Shown here piece after piece: positions 32,700 through 44,100 of a stretch of 64,000 bases of DNA. The translations under genes and the position numbers were made by a program. The number at the start of each line of letters is the position of its first letter. The first letter of the stretch is position 1. Source of the stretch: Notospermus geniculatus (lineage: Eukaryota > Nemertea > Pilidiophora > Heteronemertea > Lineidae); contig NMRB01000305.1 of assembly GCA_002633025.1 (NCBI GenBank), forward strand, positions 351,615 through 415,614, read 5' to 3'. Below the pieces are notes generated by a model, which did no database searches, had not been told where the DNA came from, and saw nothing but the letters and a program-made list of their open reading frames with translations.

Positions 32700-33580
32700 G
32701 AATTCCATATTCCCAAGTTAGTAAATTGCAAGTGTAGCCGGATCCATTACAAATCTAGTTTTAAATTATACGGTTTAGAGTTGGATTACATTATCCAGTT
32801 CTTATTCAAGCTCTTGTCTGCATCTGCCGTTACACATGTCTGTACAGAACCCTGGTTCATTGTCATTCAGAATTATTTGCGTTTTAAATACAAAATGTGA
32901 TATTTACTTGATTGTTCCTTTCCTCATTCCTTACTGATCTTGCATTGTACAAATCTCCTTCAGTGCAGAAGGCAGTTGTGTCTGTCATTATCATCAGCCA
33001 ATGCAATGTTTCTAGCACAGTGTGCCCCTCTTTCCCGAAATCCTGGATCCGCCCCTGCAATGATCAGCACTATTATGGACATCCGACCTGCTTGATACAG
33101 CCGTTATCGAATGCTGTATCTCCTCCACTTGTGATCACTGGGGCATGGTTGACAGGCAGTATACCATAGTGCAGTACCATAGTACCATGCACACAATAGT
33201 GTTAACCAATAGACCGTTCTCAAATTGACGTAAATGACAAAGGTCTGCATACTCCCGCCGAAATCTCAACCACAACCTCGGTCTGAAATTGAATGACGTG
33301 ACGCAGACAACCCTACGATAGTGACGTCGAAGACACAGCGTGAGAGTCGACCATTGCTGAATCATGGATGGCGTCATGTCAGCCAGTTTCAGATTGAGAT
33401 TCTGGTTGAGATTTCGGTGGAAGTGTGCAGATCTGCAAATTCGAGAACGTCTATTTATCAATCAAACCTGCTCCCGATGACAACTTACGGATCGGCCGGA
33501 GATCCTTGTCTATGCTTCGGCCAATAATGCCATGGCTTGGGTCCTGATGGAAAACATTTAATACAATATTTATGGAGATA
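32700..33580. other. Intergenic, with an inverted-repeat element at 33209-33454
   Basis: No supported gene. The element has ends ATAGACCGTTCTCAAATT and AATTCGAGAACGTCTAT (inverted, imperfect) and further internal pairing (CCGAAATCTCAACCA with TGGTTGAGATTTCGG). A short ATCCTGGATCCGCCCCTGCA fragment at about 33042 matches a word often seen in repeats. Confidence 0.6.
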
Positions 33581-34309
33581 TTGGATGCTTTATTGAAAAA
33601 AATATAAATCTGTTATCAAAGTCAACTGGCAGTTTGTAATACTAAAATACAAATTATGAACTAGAATATCACTGATTAACTTTAAGTATGTATGAAAGTT
33701 TAGATCTACTGGTACAAATATAATTGCTATGTATCAAATTGAAAGCTTTAGAACTTTTAAGTTTTGTATGAAATGCAATGGCAGTGGTTATGTGGTATTA
33801 ATCACATACAAGTTGTCAGTCTAATTATACATGTCCTTGTTATGACAAAGAATACTATTTCCGGTAAATGCACATCTAGAAATGGAGCCTGCTGCTCAAT
33901 TACGAATTACTATGCACTGCACTTTAATACAACACACGAAGGCATCATTTCAGTTGACTTGCTCTACGACAAGCTCTCAATTCAGCTCTCTATTATCAAC
34001 TTTACTGATTGCACAAAAAATGGACAGAAACATAAAAAATTTGGTAAAAGTAAACAGATGCATGTATCTATCTACATGTATACGTACAATGGAACATTCT
34101 CTTCGTAATGGTTATGACTCATTGACAATTACTAGCATTGATATTGACTGAAATGGTGAGTCCTTCAACCAGGAGGGTCTGTCACACAGAGAACTGGCAA
34201 TGAATCCACGCATCAACATTTTCATAAATGCCGAGTTACTTAATACCTAACATGACAACATACCATTTGTGCCTGTGGCGGCATCAGGGTCAGTCCAGTC
34301 ATGAGTCTC
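33580..34309 (-). other. Probable 3' UTR of the MYND gene
   Basis: Downstream of the MYND stop codon the minus strand is AT-rich with no exon, and reaches an AATAAA followed by an A/T run (plus-strand GCTTTATTGAAAAAAATATA near 33586-33605). Confidence 0.5.
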
Positions 34310-37300
34310 TTATTCTTTCTTACAGCGCATCCTGTGCACTGGCCAATCTGTCTGCTGGCAGCCAACCGAGCAATAATGGACTCCACGGCACCTTGAACAC
34401 TTACGAAGTGGTTTCTCAACCTCCGGGATGCCACATACATTGCACTGTTTCATTCTACCATCAATGTTACCGATATTATTTGTGCGAATCTTGTGGCAAT
34501 AGTACGGGACATTGTTCATCAGCGTGCGCATCTCGATAGGGAACATCATGAACTTCTTTAAGTATTCTGCGGTCATATCTGCCTGTCTGCCAAACCTGCG
34601 TGCTCTCATTCCTTCCCAAATTTCTTTATATATCTCCTCTGCTTGTCTGGCAATCTTGAAATATTTCACAAACCCGTCAACCGGGTCCAACCGATCCGTC
34701 TTGTCAGGATGGTACAGATCTGCAAGATGGAGAATCGCCAGCAAGAGTGCAACGTTGGAGTAACGCTCGTCATCAATCGGGACATTCTCAACTGCCTCCA
34801 AAGCGACATCGTAAGCGAGGGAGTACTGTGACTCATTATACAGGGAACGGAGAAAGGTTTCATAGCACTCCATCGTGAAGATCCCTTCCTTCTGGAAACC
34901 ACGCCATGCCAAGATCATCGCATTGATGACGTGTTCATCGCCTCTGTCACAGCACTTGATCATCTTCGACGACTGGGCGCGCAGGACCAACAACCAGGGG
35001 TCAGAAGGGAAAAAAACAAGGGCAGCATCTGCTTTCTGAAACAAAGATGAATAAGTGAGTGACTGACATGTTCACAACAGAATGAAGAGAAGGACATGAG
35101 GTGCTGCTCTACCAAAGAACCAAGCCAAGCAAGGACCAGGACCATGCCAGTTACAACAGGTCAATGTTGATACACTGACTGAACTATGCCCACTTCAACA
35201 AACAGATATTAATTCCATAGGGTCAATATAAGCTCTTGGTCATCTACTCACTGTTACTGCCTCTTCAAAATCCCTTTTCAGCTCTTCACAAACGCAGGCG
35301 ACCAGATGAGCATCTAGGTTTTCTGTTGTTTCCACCAAAACATCTGCTGCCATCTTGGCGAATATGTGAGCTGGGTTCTTGGGGTCATCCTTGCTGTAGT
35401 GCTTGGCTTTCGCAGCCGCAGTCGACCCCATCTTGCAAACACGAATACCCTCAGCAAGAGTCTTTATCATGTTCTTTTTGTACGGTAATGGGAGTTGTTC
35501 CTTCCAAGGCAAAGCCATGACTTTCTCGATAGAGGAAGACCACAATTTATAGGCAACAGCATACTTCTCTGAAGCCGACTGCTGGCGCAACTTGTGAGGT
35601 GCAAGCAATTTCTTCAGCTTGGCTGGACCTCTTTTCAGGTACTCTACAGGGGAACGTTCACTCAGGGATCTGGAAAAGTTGTCGGTGATATCGAACAACA
35701 CATCATTATCAAGACACTCTTTAACCATGAGACTACAAAGGTGCCTTGTCCTGGAATCAGCATGTTTCCGTGCCATGGTATCAAAGCACACTTCAGCAAG
35801 TCCGAGTTCCATCAGAATGCCCCGTAGGTCGTGACGAAGAAATAACAGGTACAGCTGTTCAATGCCATGGTATCGTAGGTGTGCGTCATAGGAGCGAGCA
35901 TGTTGCATGACGTTAGGTATGTCTGGTGGTCTAGCCATGCACCATAGTGGTTCTTCCAGACTTCGTCGTGGTGGTGGGGCATGCAGGACCGCGCATGGCT
36001 TGAACTCGACATAAGAATTTTTGGCATCCCCTGCAAGACAATTAGAAACCCTAGTGAATTTTTACACAAAAGACGAACATACCCACAATACAAAACCAGA
36101 GTCCCTTTTTTGACTGCAAACAAGTAGCGGGTTTTTGTAAAATTGCTCATCAGTCAAAGGGAATAGAATTTTGAACGAGGTAAAGACCAATGCAGATGAT
36201 TAACCGGTGTAAACCTACCTTGATTCTTGAAGACAACTCGATCTCCAAACTTGTCATTTATACAGTATGAGAACTGCATAATTTGACCGTTTTCAAGGCG
36301 AACAACCGACTGGATGCGCAAACCACATTCTGGATGCATCCACACATCTACAAAGACAATTGATGTGGATTTCAGCAAACTGGTTATGAGTATTCTTAAC
36401 AAAAACCAAGTGAACAACCAAATGGATTATTATACATGTATGTAACACTCAAAAATTATCACCAAGATTCACACATCTGTTTCCTTCGATGCTACAAAGT
36501 CTACTACATCTTAAGCATTATCTTACCTTTGAAATCCTTCAGCGTTTGATCTGTAACTAAATTATCTAACAAATCCATATCCGGTTCTGAAATACAGAGT
36601 TTACAGTTCAGTCCAATGAAAAGTAGTTCAAACTCTACAAAGCAGGGTTCCCGAATAGCACCGTGGAGGGCATGGCACAAATGCAGTAGGGGCAGGGCTC
36701 TTTACCATGTGCTAGAAGGGCAAGCTGAATGCTCAAAAATGATACTCGATTGAGGTTGAAAGACTACTTAAACTGGGAATCAAACAAGAAACACTGTTCA
36801 GGAATGTCAAAGCCAAAGACTGATTACAGTTCACTGGAATAACCGGGCTCTCATCACGCTCATTGCAATCACAACATCCCACAACTAGGCTGCTCAAGTT
36901 TTTATACAACAGTTGCTAGCCTGCAAGAGGTGATTAGCACTTTTCACAAAGGTATCAATGGCGTTTGTTTTGCAATATGGGTAGGGTCAAATCTGAAGGC
37001 CAGCTGGCAAAACAATGTCCAGGGAAGGAACTACTGCCATGTGAAGGGGCTGTTGTTTTGAGGGCACTACAAAATCATGAGGGCAACACTCGCTATTCGG
37101 GAGCCCTGACAAAGAATATTCTTAGCAGTCCCTGCTCCCCCAAGCAGGTTACGACATGGGAAATTTGTTGGGGTACAAACGACAGGATGTTGTGTTTCCA
37201 TCAAAATTCCAACATGCAGAAAGTCTTCAGGCTAAAATGGTGCTGCCCGACTCAAGTTTTTCTCCCGCGAGTGGCTCTCCATTGCAACAACTTAACTTCG

Positions 37301-40300
37301 AGCAGTTGTTTGCGTCAATGGTCTCGGTGAAAGACGCAAGGAAACAAACAAGGAGAAAGGGGATGAGCACCTAAGAGACTAACCTGCACAAAGTGTGTAT
37401 CTCAGAGACGGTGACTTCGATTACCTTCAAATTCGCGCATATTATATCTCATGTGAAGTGATTGATAACAGCAACAAGAAAAATTATTTTGGTCAACTGT
37501 TACCCATTAATTTGAAACAATGTTTTTTTCAGATGGCTAGAAATGGTGGAAAAAATAGGATTTATTGTCTCTGTTTTCGCAGTGGCTTGAAGACCGGTTC
37601 AAAGAAAAAGTCCCAATGCTTAGTTTTGATTTATTGATCTCAGATTGATGGGAAATGAAGCAAGAAGATTCTGTGATTTCTGGGTGAACTCATGCTCTGG
37701 AAGAGCCCAAACAACTCTTCACAACAGGCTTCCAAGTTGATTATCCAATGTGGTAAGCCACAGGCAGTTTAGCACAACAATAATCCTTTATTTACCTTGG
37801 TCAATGGAGAGTACTCGTGTTCTAGGTCAAACTGGCCAATATTGTTCCATTGATTCCCCTATGGTTCATGAATTATCACCAGTTCTTGTATAGTCCATAG
37901 ATATTACATAATGAAAGAAGGGGAGTCGTAACAAAAATAGGATACTTTTTCCAGACACTAGCCACCACACCATTCATGTGCCCTCAGCTCATGTCAAAGA
38001 CCAACCATTGATTCCCCATTACATACATGTAATTCTGAAGTGCCATGGGGTTACGCCTACATGAATCTGTCCAAGCCCTTTCACATTACAAGGCCTAATA
38101 CAAGCCAAGCATAACACAGACAGAAATAGATTTGTTTTGGCTCTTCCAGAGCATACTTCCACCCACAGATCACAGAATCTTCTTGTTTCATTTCCTATCA
38201 ATCTGCGATCAATAAAGCAAAACTAAGCATTGGGACTTTTTCTTTGAAGTGGTCTTCAAGCTACTGTGAAAACACAGACAATGAATCCTGTTTTTTCCAC
38301 CATTTCTAGCCATCTAAAAAAACCATTGTTTCAAATTAATGGGTAACAGTTGACCAAAATAATTTTTCTTGTTGCTGTTATCAATCACTTCACATGAGAT
38401 ATAATATGTGCGAATTTGAAGGTAATCGAAGTCACCGTCTCTGAGATACACACTTTGTGCAGGTTAGTTTCTTAGGTGCTCATCCCCTTTCCCATTGGAG
38501 CCAACTCACATGAGATAACTCTCAATTATCCGTCATATAAATCAGCTGCAGCAAAGCTGGCTTTTGGAACTTTTCAATAGATAACTTACCAGCAGTAAAA
38601 TTATTGAACAAATCGGGGGAAGAACCATCAGAAGAGTCACTATCTACGCAGCTTTCCGTGTTGTCTTCAATGTTATGGAATGAGTGACCACCGCAATGTG
38701 GAAAGCAATCAAACTCGGAAGCTTCACTCTCAATGTCTGACTCCGCGTCGGGCCCGTCTTCAAGGGCCGGATCTATAGGGAAAAGGGAACAAACTTGGCA
38801 TTGAGAATGTTGTACAAAATAACAGGAAGATGTTCAAGTCCAAAACTGCTCTGGTGACATGAGGCCAACAGGAATAGTCTGATCCATTTGGTCAAGTGAA
38901 TTTAGCGACTTACCAATATCAAAATCTAATTCACCATTCTCAAAACCAGCTTCGTCTTCATCTGAAACATCATAATCTGCATCCAAATTCACGTTTCCAT
39001 GACCACCATGAATAAACTCAAATCCGGGTGGTTCTTGATTGACTTCATTCAAACTGTTCACGATTTCGTCATAAAATTGTTGGTCTCCAGTTGTGAAGTA
39101 CAGAATTGGGGCTATTATATAATGAGCAACTGGCCGGAACACAGGAGGTACAACAGTAAGAATGACTTTCGCTATGACTTGGAATGGGCGTACAAACTGT
39201 TCTGGCAGATAGTCCTCCAGGTAGGTCAAACATTGAACAACTCCGTTAAATGCTATAAAGACAACAGTAAGAAGACCAAACACAATCACCAACAATGCCA
39301 GTAGGATGAAGAGCAGAAATTTGAACGCGGCATACAGAAAACACAAGATCTTCCAGGCAAACTTGGAAACACAGGACAAGATTTCCAATAAAATGTTCAA
39401 GATTGAGTCAATGTCAATTCCTCCGTTCGCTGCCACTGGTTCACGTTTTATTCTGTAATCTACGTTGTGGAAGTGATAGTCATAATAGTTGTAGGATGGA
39501 GGGCATGAATCTGCGGAGGAAGACGGCTGAAAAAGAAAAAAAAACAATCAAATTAACCAGCAGAGAAACAGAGTGGTTTAGGTCTAGGCCTATATACCAG
39601 TATAGTCTGGACGCAAACCCGGTAACCCCTTCAAATCTGATAACAGTAACATTTTGATGTTTTCGTGACCTTTGGGGGTAGGCGAATCAGAATCCGCCGG
39701 GTGCCACCGCGTCACCCTTTAGCATTTTGAGGAAATCCCGTTTCAAGTTCAGGACACTGACTTTATCATTGAACCCAAGAACTGAGCTTTGTACAGGAGA
39801 ATGGGACCCGATGTACAGCTAACTTTTGAATGGTTGGATTTACACCCCATAAATGCATTATCAACAGATAGAAATATGGTGCCTCTTAACCAAATAAGCA
39901 AGTGTTTTGTAGTTTTTAACTAGTTATGTAATTGGAAACGGCGTTTTTATGTATTTTGACCCATTTTGTGTTAATTTACATAAAAAACGTCGTTTCTTAC
40001 TACAAAACTACTGAAAACAATTAAGGACATGCTTATCTGCTTCTGAGGCACCATGTTTCTATCTATTGGTAATACATTTATGGGGTGTAAATCCCACCGT
40101 TTAAAAGTTAGCTGTACATCGGGTCCCATTCTCCTGTACAAACCTCAGCTCTTGNCTACTTTCTCTAGACCGTAGACGTTGTGGTGATCTCGAGTCGTAG
40201 CTAAGAAAGACGACAGACGGCGCTGCAGTCGTTCACATGATCTTGAGTTGTAGCTAAAAGAAAGACGTACCGGTAGGCCTAAGGTGGCGCTGTATTGTTC

Positions 40301-40766
40301 GTAACATTTCGTGTGTTTTCGTCTACCGTAGCTAGAGAAAGTGCAGCGCCATCTGGCGTCTTTCTTAGCTACGACTCGAGATCACCACAACGTCTAGAGA
40401 AAATGACAACAACGTCTTTATTTGTAACGTCTTTATTTGCGGTTATAACCGCCCATACTAGCCTATCAGCCTGCATTGCATGCACTACCATACATGCCAT
40501 ACTATAGCACAGCCAGGCACAGCAGGACACCCACAGTCACACACAGTACACACACTGACACAGAGACAGAGCATGCAGAGGAGGGCAGCACAGCAGGCGG
40601 AGCAGGCCTAATCAGCGCGCTTTTCCTGTTGACAGGCGTGGCATCCCTCTGACAAGATCTAATATTGAGAATAGGCCTACACAACAATCAATATAAGAGC
40701 TACCTCTGCATCTGGTTTATTTTGGGTATTTTTTCGCTTCTTGCATGTCTTGTGTCGCCTGCCCAT
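34310..40766 (-). CDS. MYND zinc-finger protein with hydrophobic N-terminal region
   Basis: Seven exons (minus): 40704-40766 (ATG), 38914-39526, 38590-38772, 36527-36586, 36219-36347, 35252-36030, 34310-35035 (stop). Phases agree throughout and give about 850 residues. Residues about 61-122 are very hydrophobic (KFLLFILLALLVIVFGLLTV), with a second stretch near 140-168 (VIAKVILTVVPPVFRPVAHY), so two or more membrane segments are likely. An acidic linker follows (GPDAESDIESEASEFDCF). A large helical region resembling TPR-type repeats precedes a complete C-terminal MYND finger: CNVCGIPEVEKPLRKCSRC, then HYCSVGCQQTDWPVHRMRC. MYND fingers mediate protein-protein contacts. I do not recognise the orthologue. 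An AATAAA (minus) near 33590 probably ends the 3' UTR. An alternative upstream ATG at 40943 would add residues of doubtful quality. Confidence 0.75.
37355..38497. mobile_element. 1.1 kb foldback element in a MYND-gene intron
   Basis: The left arm (about 37355-37712, starting GAAAGGGGATGAGCACCTAA) is repeated inverted at about 38139-38497 with roughly 90 percent identity. Both arms include GTGTATCTCAGAGACGGTGA and AATCGAAGTCACC-type words. The spacer is about 425 bp. No transposase is recognisable. Arm divergence suggests it is older than the perfect palindrome at 4436. Confidence 0.8.
39776..40154. mobile_element. Foldback element ending at an N
   Basis: The left arm (CAAGAACTGAGCTTTGTACA, GAGAATGGGACCCGATGTAC) and right arm (GTACATCGGGTCCCATTCTC, ..CTCAGCTCTTG) are inverted copies with about 10 percent mismatch, spanning about 380 bp. 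It ends exactly at the N at 40155. It lies in the first intron of the MYND gene. Confidence 0.8.
40159..40403. mobile_element. Second foldback element abutting the first
   Basis: The left arm (TTCTCTAGACCGTAGACGTT, GTGGTGATCTCGAGTCGTAG) and right arm (CTACGACTCGAGATCACCAC, AACGTCTAGAGAAAA) are inverted. Internal words (GGCGCTGCAGTCG and CAGCGCCATCTGGCG) also pair. It starts 4 bp after the N at 40155. Confidence 0.8.
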
Positions 40767-41162
40767 CACGGCAAGTCTGCCTTTTAAATTACCTCGATCG
40801 TAGGTATTTTGTCTTCGTGCACTACTGCAGAAAGCGAAGTGCGCACTCACTCCCTGGAGGCGAGACTTTTTCCCGCCAATTTGCGAATGTCTACTATCTA
40901 CCCAAAGAGGGCAGCACCTGACGGTGCGCGATGGAGTCGCCATCTATTTTCTCGCTATACAACTGCCCGATTAGACTGGTTCCAATCTTTGCCGCTCCAA
41001 TCCTGCGGCGCCACTGTCCGGGATTTCAAATGGCGGCTAAATTGATCTAAATTTTTGATAAGCATGATAAGTGACCGTATAAATCCCGATTAATATATGC
41101 AGCAAAGTGATAATTACAGAAAACAACTAGTTTTGCTTCAGGTGTAGGAGCTTCAGATCACG
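40767..41162. promoter_or_regulatory. Putative bidirectional promoter, MYND gene and C2CD3
   Basis: The two start codons face away from each other and are only 396 bp apart. The interval is GC-richer than its surroundings around 40800-41040, with no clear TATA box, as is usual for housekeeping promoters. It also includes GAGGGCAGCACC and GCGGCGCCACTG words similar to repeat sequence near 1930-1965, so part of it may be repeat-derived. Confidence 0.5.
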
Positions 41163-44100
41163 ATGGTGAAAAAGAAAATCAAAGGAAGCAAACGAGGAAA
41201 GATGAAAAGTTGGTTTTCTTTGGTCATGTTTGGTAAAACGGCAGTGCACGTGCATGATGCAGTGTATCCACATGTAGGCCTAGGGTATGGTGAAAGCAAT
41301 TTTCGGACAGGGGGTCACAGGTGCCGATTGTCGGATTTACTAGTCCCGTTGACTTACTTTTGTTGTAGCCTAGCCTAGGCCTACCAAGGAAGAGGCCTTA
41401 GGCTTAGCCTGAGCATGCTGAGCCAGCCCCGGCCCTCTACTCTTTTGATTTGATCTTTCTGTCTAGTGTCTTGCCTGCTGAGCTTGTTGTTATCATACCG
41501 GTAGGCCTATCTTCTTCGTATCTTATCTGAGAAGTCAGGTTGGTCGGTGTGCGTGACCGTGGGCGTGGCGTGGTTGGTGAGTGAGTGGCTGTGGAGTGTG
41601 GTGTGTAGCTAGGTAGGCCTTGTCTACTGTAGCTGCTGCCTGGTAAGTTACAGTAGGATTAGGCCTAGACCTACATGTAGGGCTAGCTACATGGTGTGCA
41701 GAAGCAGCAGGCTAGGTCCTTTTCTGTTTTTCCCCAGGTGAAACTTGGCAAGTTGAAGATGTACAGGTCCACACTGGTTTGCCTCCAAAAGTAGAAGGTC
41801 AATTGCGATGCTACTTGAAACTTTCAATCAATCAGATTCTGTGGACGATCCCAAATCCTCCGGACATTACGCACGTGAGGATGAAATGGTGGGGTGAAGA
41901 TGGCGATGGAGCGATATTCAGGTACATGTAGCTTGGCTTTAATAATATTTGGTATTCTCAATGCAGATTTGCAGAACTTGTTAAAGCAAATGGCTCGCGG
42001 GGTTTGTTTACATTTTTGGTGGTACCTCCCATAGAGAGTGAATCTCGCCTCCAGGCAAAGCCGTACTCCAGCCATATCCAAAACCTGTGCACATATGCGA
42101 ACGTAAACACTGGAGACGAGGTTCCATTAGAAATTTTTTTAAATGGGTTAATGACAGTTTCAAATTCAGTCGGTCAAAATGTACATTTGGTACTATTCAC
42201 ATTGATTTCGAAGCGGTAGATTTTGCAGAATACGCCTCCGAAGTTTGGCTGTCTAATGCATTTCCCATTAAACTAAAATCCTTCTTTCGCCTTTTTCTCA
42301 AAACGGCGCTTGATTTGAGGACATGTCAACAAACAATTGTCAACAAACCCCGCGAGCCATTNNNNNNNNNNNNNNNNNNNNNNNNNNNNNNNNNNNNNNN
42401 NNNNNNNNNNNNNNNNNNNNNNNNNNNNNNNNNNNNNNNNNNNNNNNNNNNNNNNNNNNNNNNNNNNNNNNNNNNNNNNNNNNNNNNNNNNNNNNNNNNN
42501 NNNNNNNNNNNNNNNNNNNNNNNNNNNNNNNNNNNNNNNNNNNNNNNNNNNNNNNNNNNNNNNNNNNNNNNNNNNNNNNNNNNNNNNNNNNNNNNNNNNN
42601 NNNNNNNNNNNNNNNNNNATGTAGGGCTAGCTACATGGTGTGCAGAAGCAGCAGGCTAGGTCCTTTTCTGTTTTTCCCCAGGTGAAACTTGGCAAGTTGA
42701 AGATGTACAGGTCCACACTGGTTTGCCTCCGAAAGTAGAAGGTCAATTGCGATGCTACTTGAAACTTTCAATCAATCAGATTCTGTGGACGATCCCAAAT
42801 CCTCCGGACATTACGCACGTGAGGATGAAATGGTGGGGTGAAGATGGCGATGGAGCGATATTTAGGTAGCTTGGCTTTAATAATATTTGGTATTCTCAAT
42901 GCAGATTTGCAGAACTTGTTAAGCAAGGCTCTTCTTGTGAACGCTGATAGTATGAGTTCGAAGTCTGAAGTTGACTGATGATGTGCTTTGTTGACTGAAC
43001 AATGCAGGTCACTCACATAGTAAGGCTTACAATTACTTCAAGTTTATGCGACTTCCTTTCAGACCACATGATGTGAAGAAGGGCAATAAAGTTGGTTGTC
43101 GCACCACAGCGAGGTATGCCATTCGATCCGGGCCAAAACAATTTGCAGCTTATCTCACTGGTATCCTTGTCATTTGAAAAATATTCTCTGGGCTATCAAA
43201 ATCACCATTCTATTCCAACCTTTAAAAATGACTTTTATGACAAAGTAGGCCTAGGACATACATGTACCTAGTAACATGTACCTACCAGTCATGCCAGTAT
43301 TCTCTACACATTTGCTTGAAACTACTCCTCTGCCAGTTCTTTCAGAAATGCTTTAGGTCAATTTTCTGCAGTTGTTTTTCCTTAATGCATTCCCTGATAT
43401 GAGAGTTCTGGTCCTGGAGGTGCTGAGTGGTCCAATGATGGTATCTATTGGGAAGTGTCAGGTTGATCAGATATCCCTGATCTCTCCAACAAGGCCAATC
43501 AATGGGTAAGTATCAACCATGCCTCAATTTCTAAAACTAGCACCACATTCTTTTCTTGATTTTTGCCTGTATACCTTTTCTAGAGTTAATGCATGGGCAT
43601 GAAAGACAATGATGAAGGTATCTTATCAATCACAGGCCTTTAGATTCCCCTGAAGTCCAGACACCCTCTATTTTTGTTACCTTATTTTGGGGACATTTCG
43701 TCGCGTATTTATCTCCATCTCGAAGCCATCGGCCACCAACATGACCAAGGAGACTGGGTTTTGTAGTTATGAGAGTCATAGAAATAAAGAAAATCCAGTC
43801 CTTCATGTTTGAAAACTGCAGGAGAGCTATTTCTTACACTCCTCAGAAGTGCTAGGAGAGCTATTAGCTCTCAGGAAAAACTTTAATGACAAGCTTTGTT
43901 TCTTCATGGAGTTTTTGTTTTCTGGAGGGGCTGAATTTGGGGACTTCGATTTTGGGGACATTCATTAGTGGGAATTTGGGCGACACCGTATAACGGTGTC
44001 GTTTTGGGGGAATCTAAAGGCCTGAATCACCATGGTGGATTTTTGCCTGTAAAATTCTTAACATAGCCCAGTTTGATGGTACTCTGAAGACCAGTATGGT

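Noticed and set aside
42087-42659. Open frames of 95-190 codons running through the gap
   Set aside because: They consist largely of Ns, and the real sequence belongs to an inverted-repeat element.
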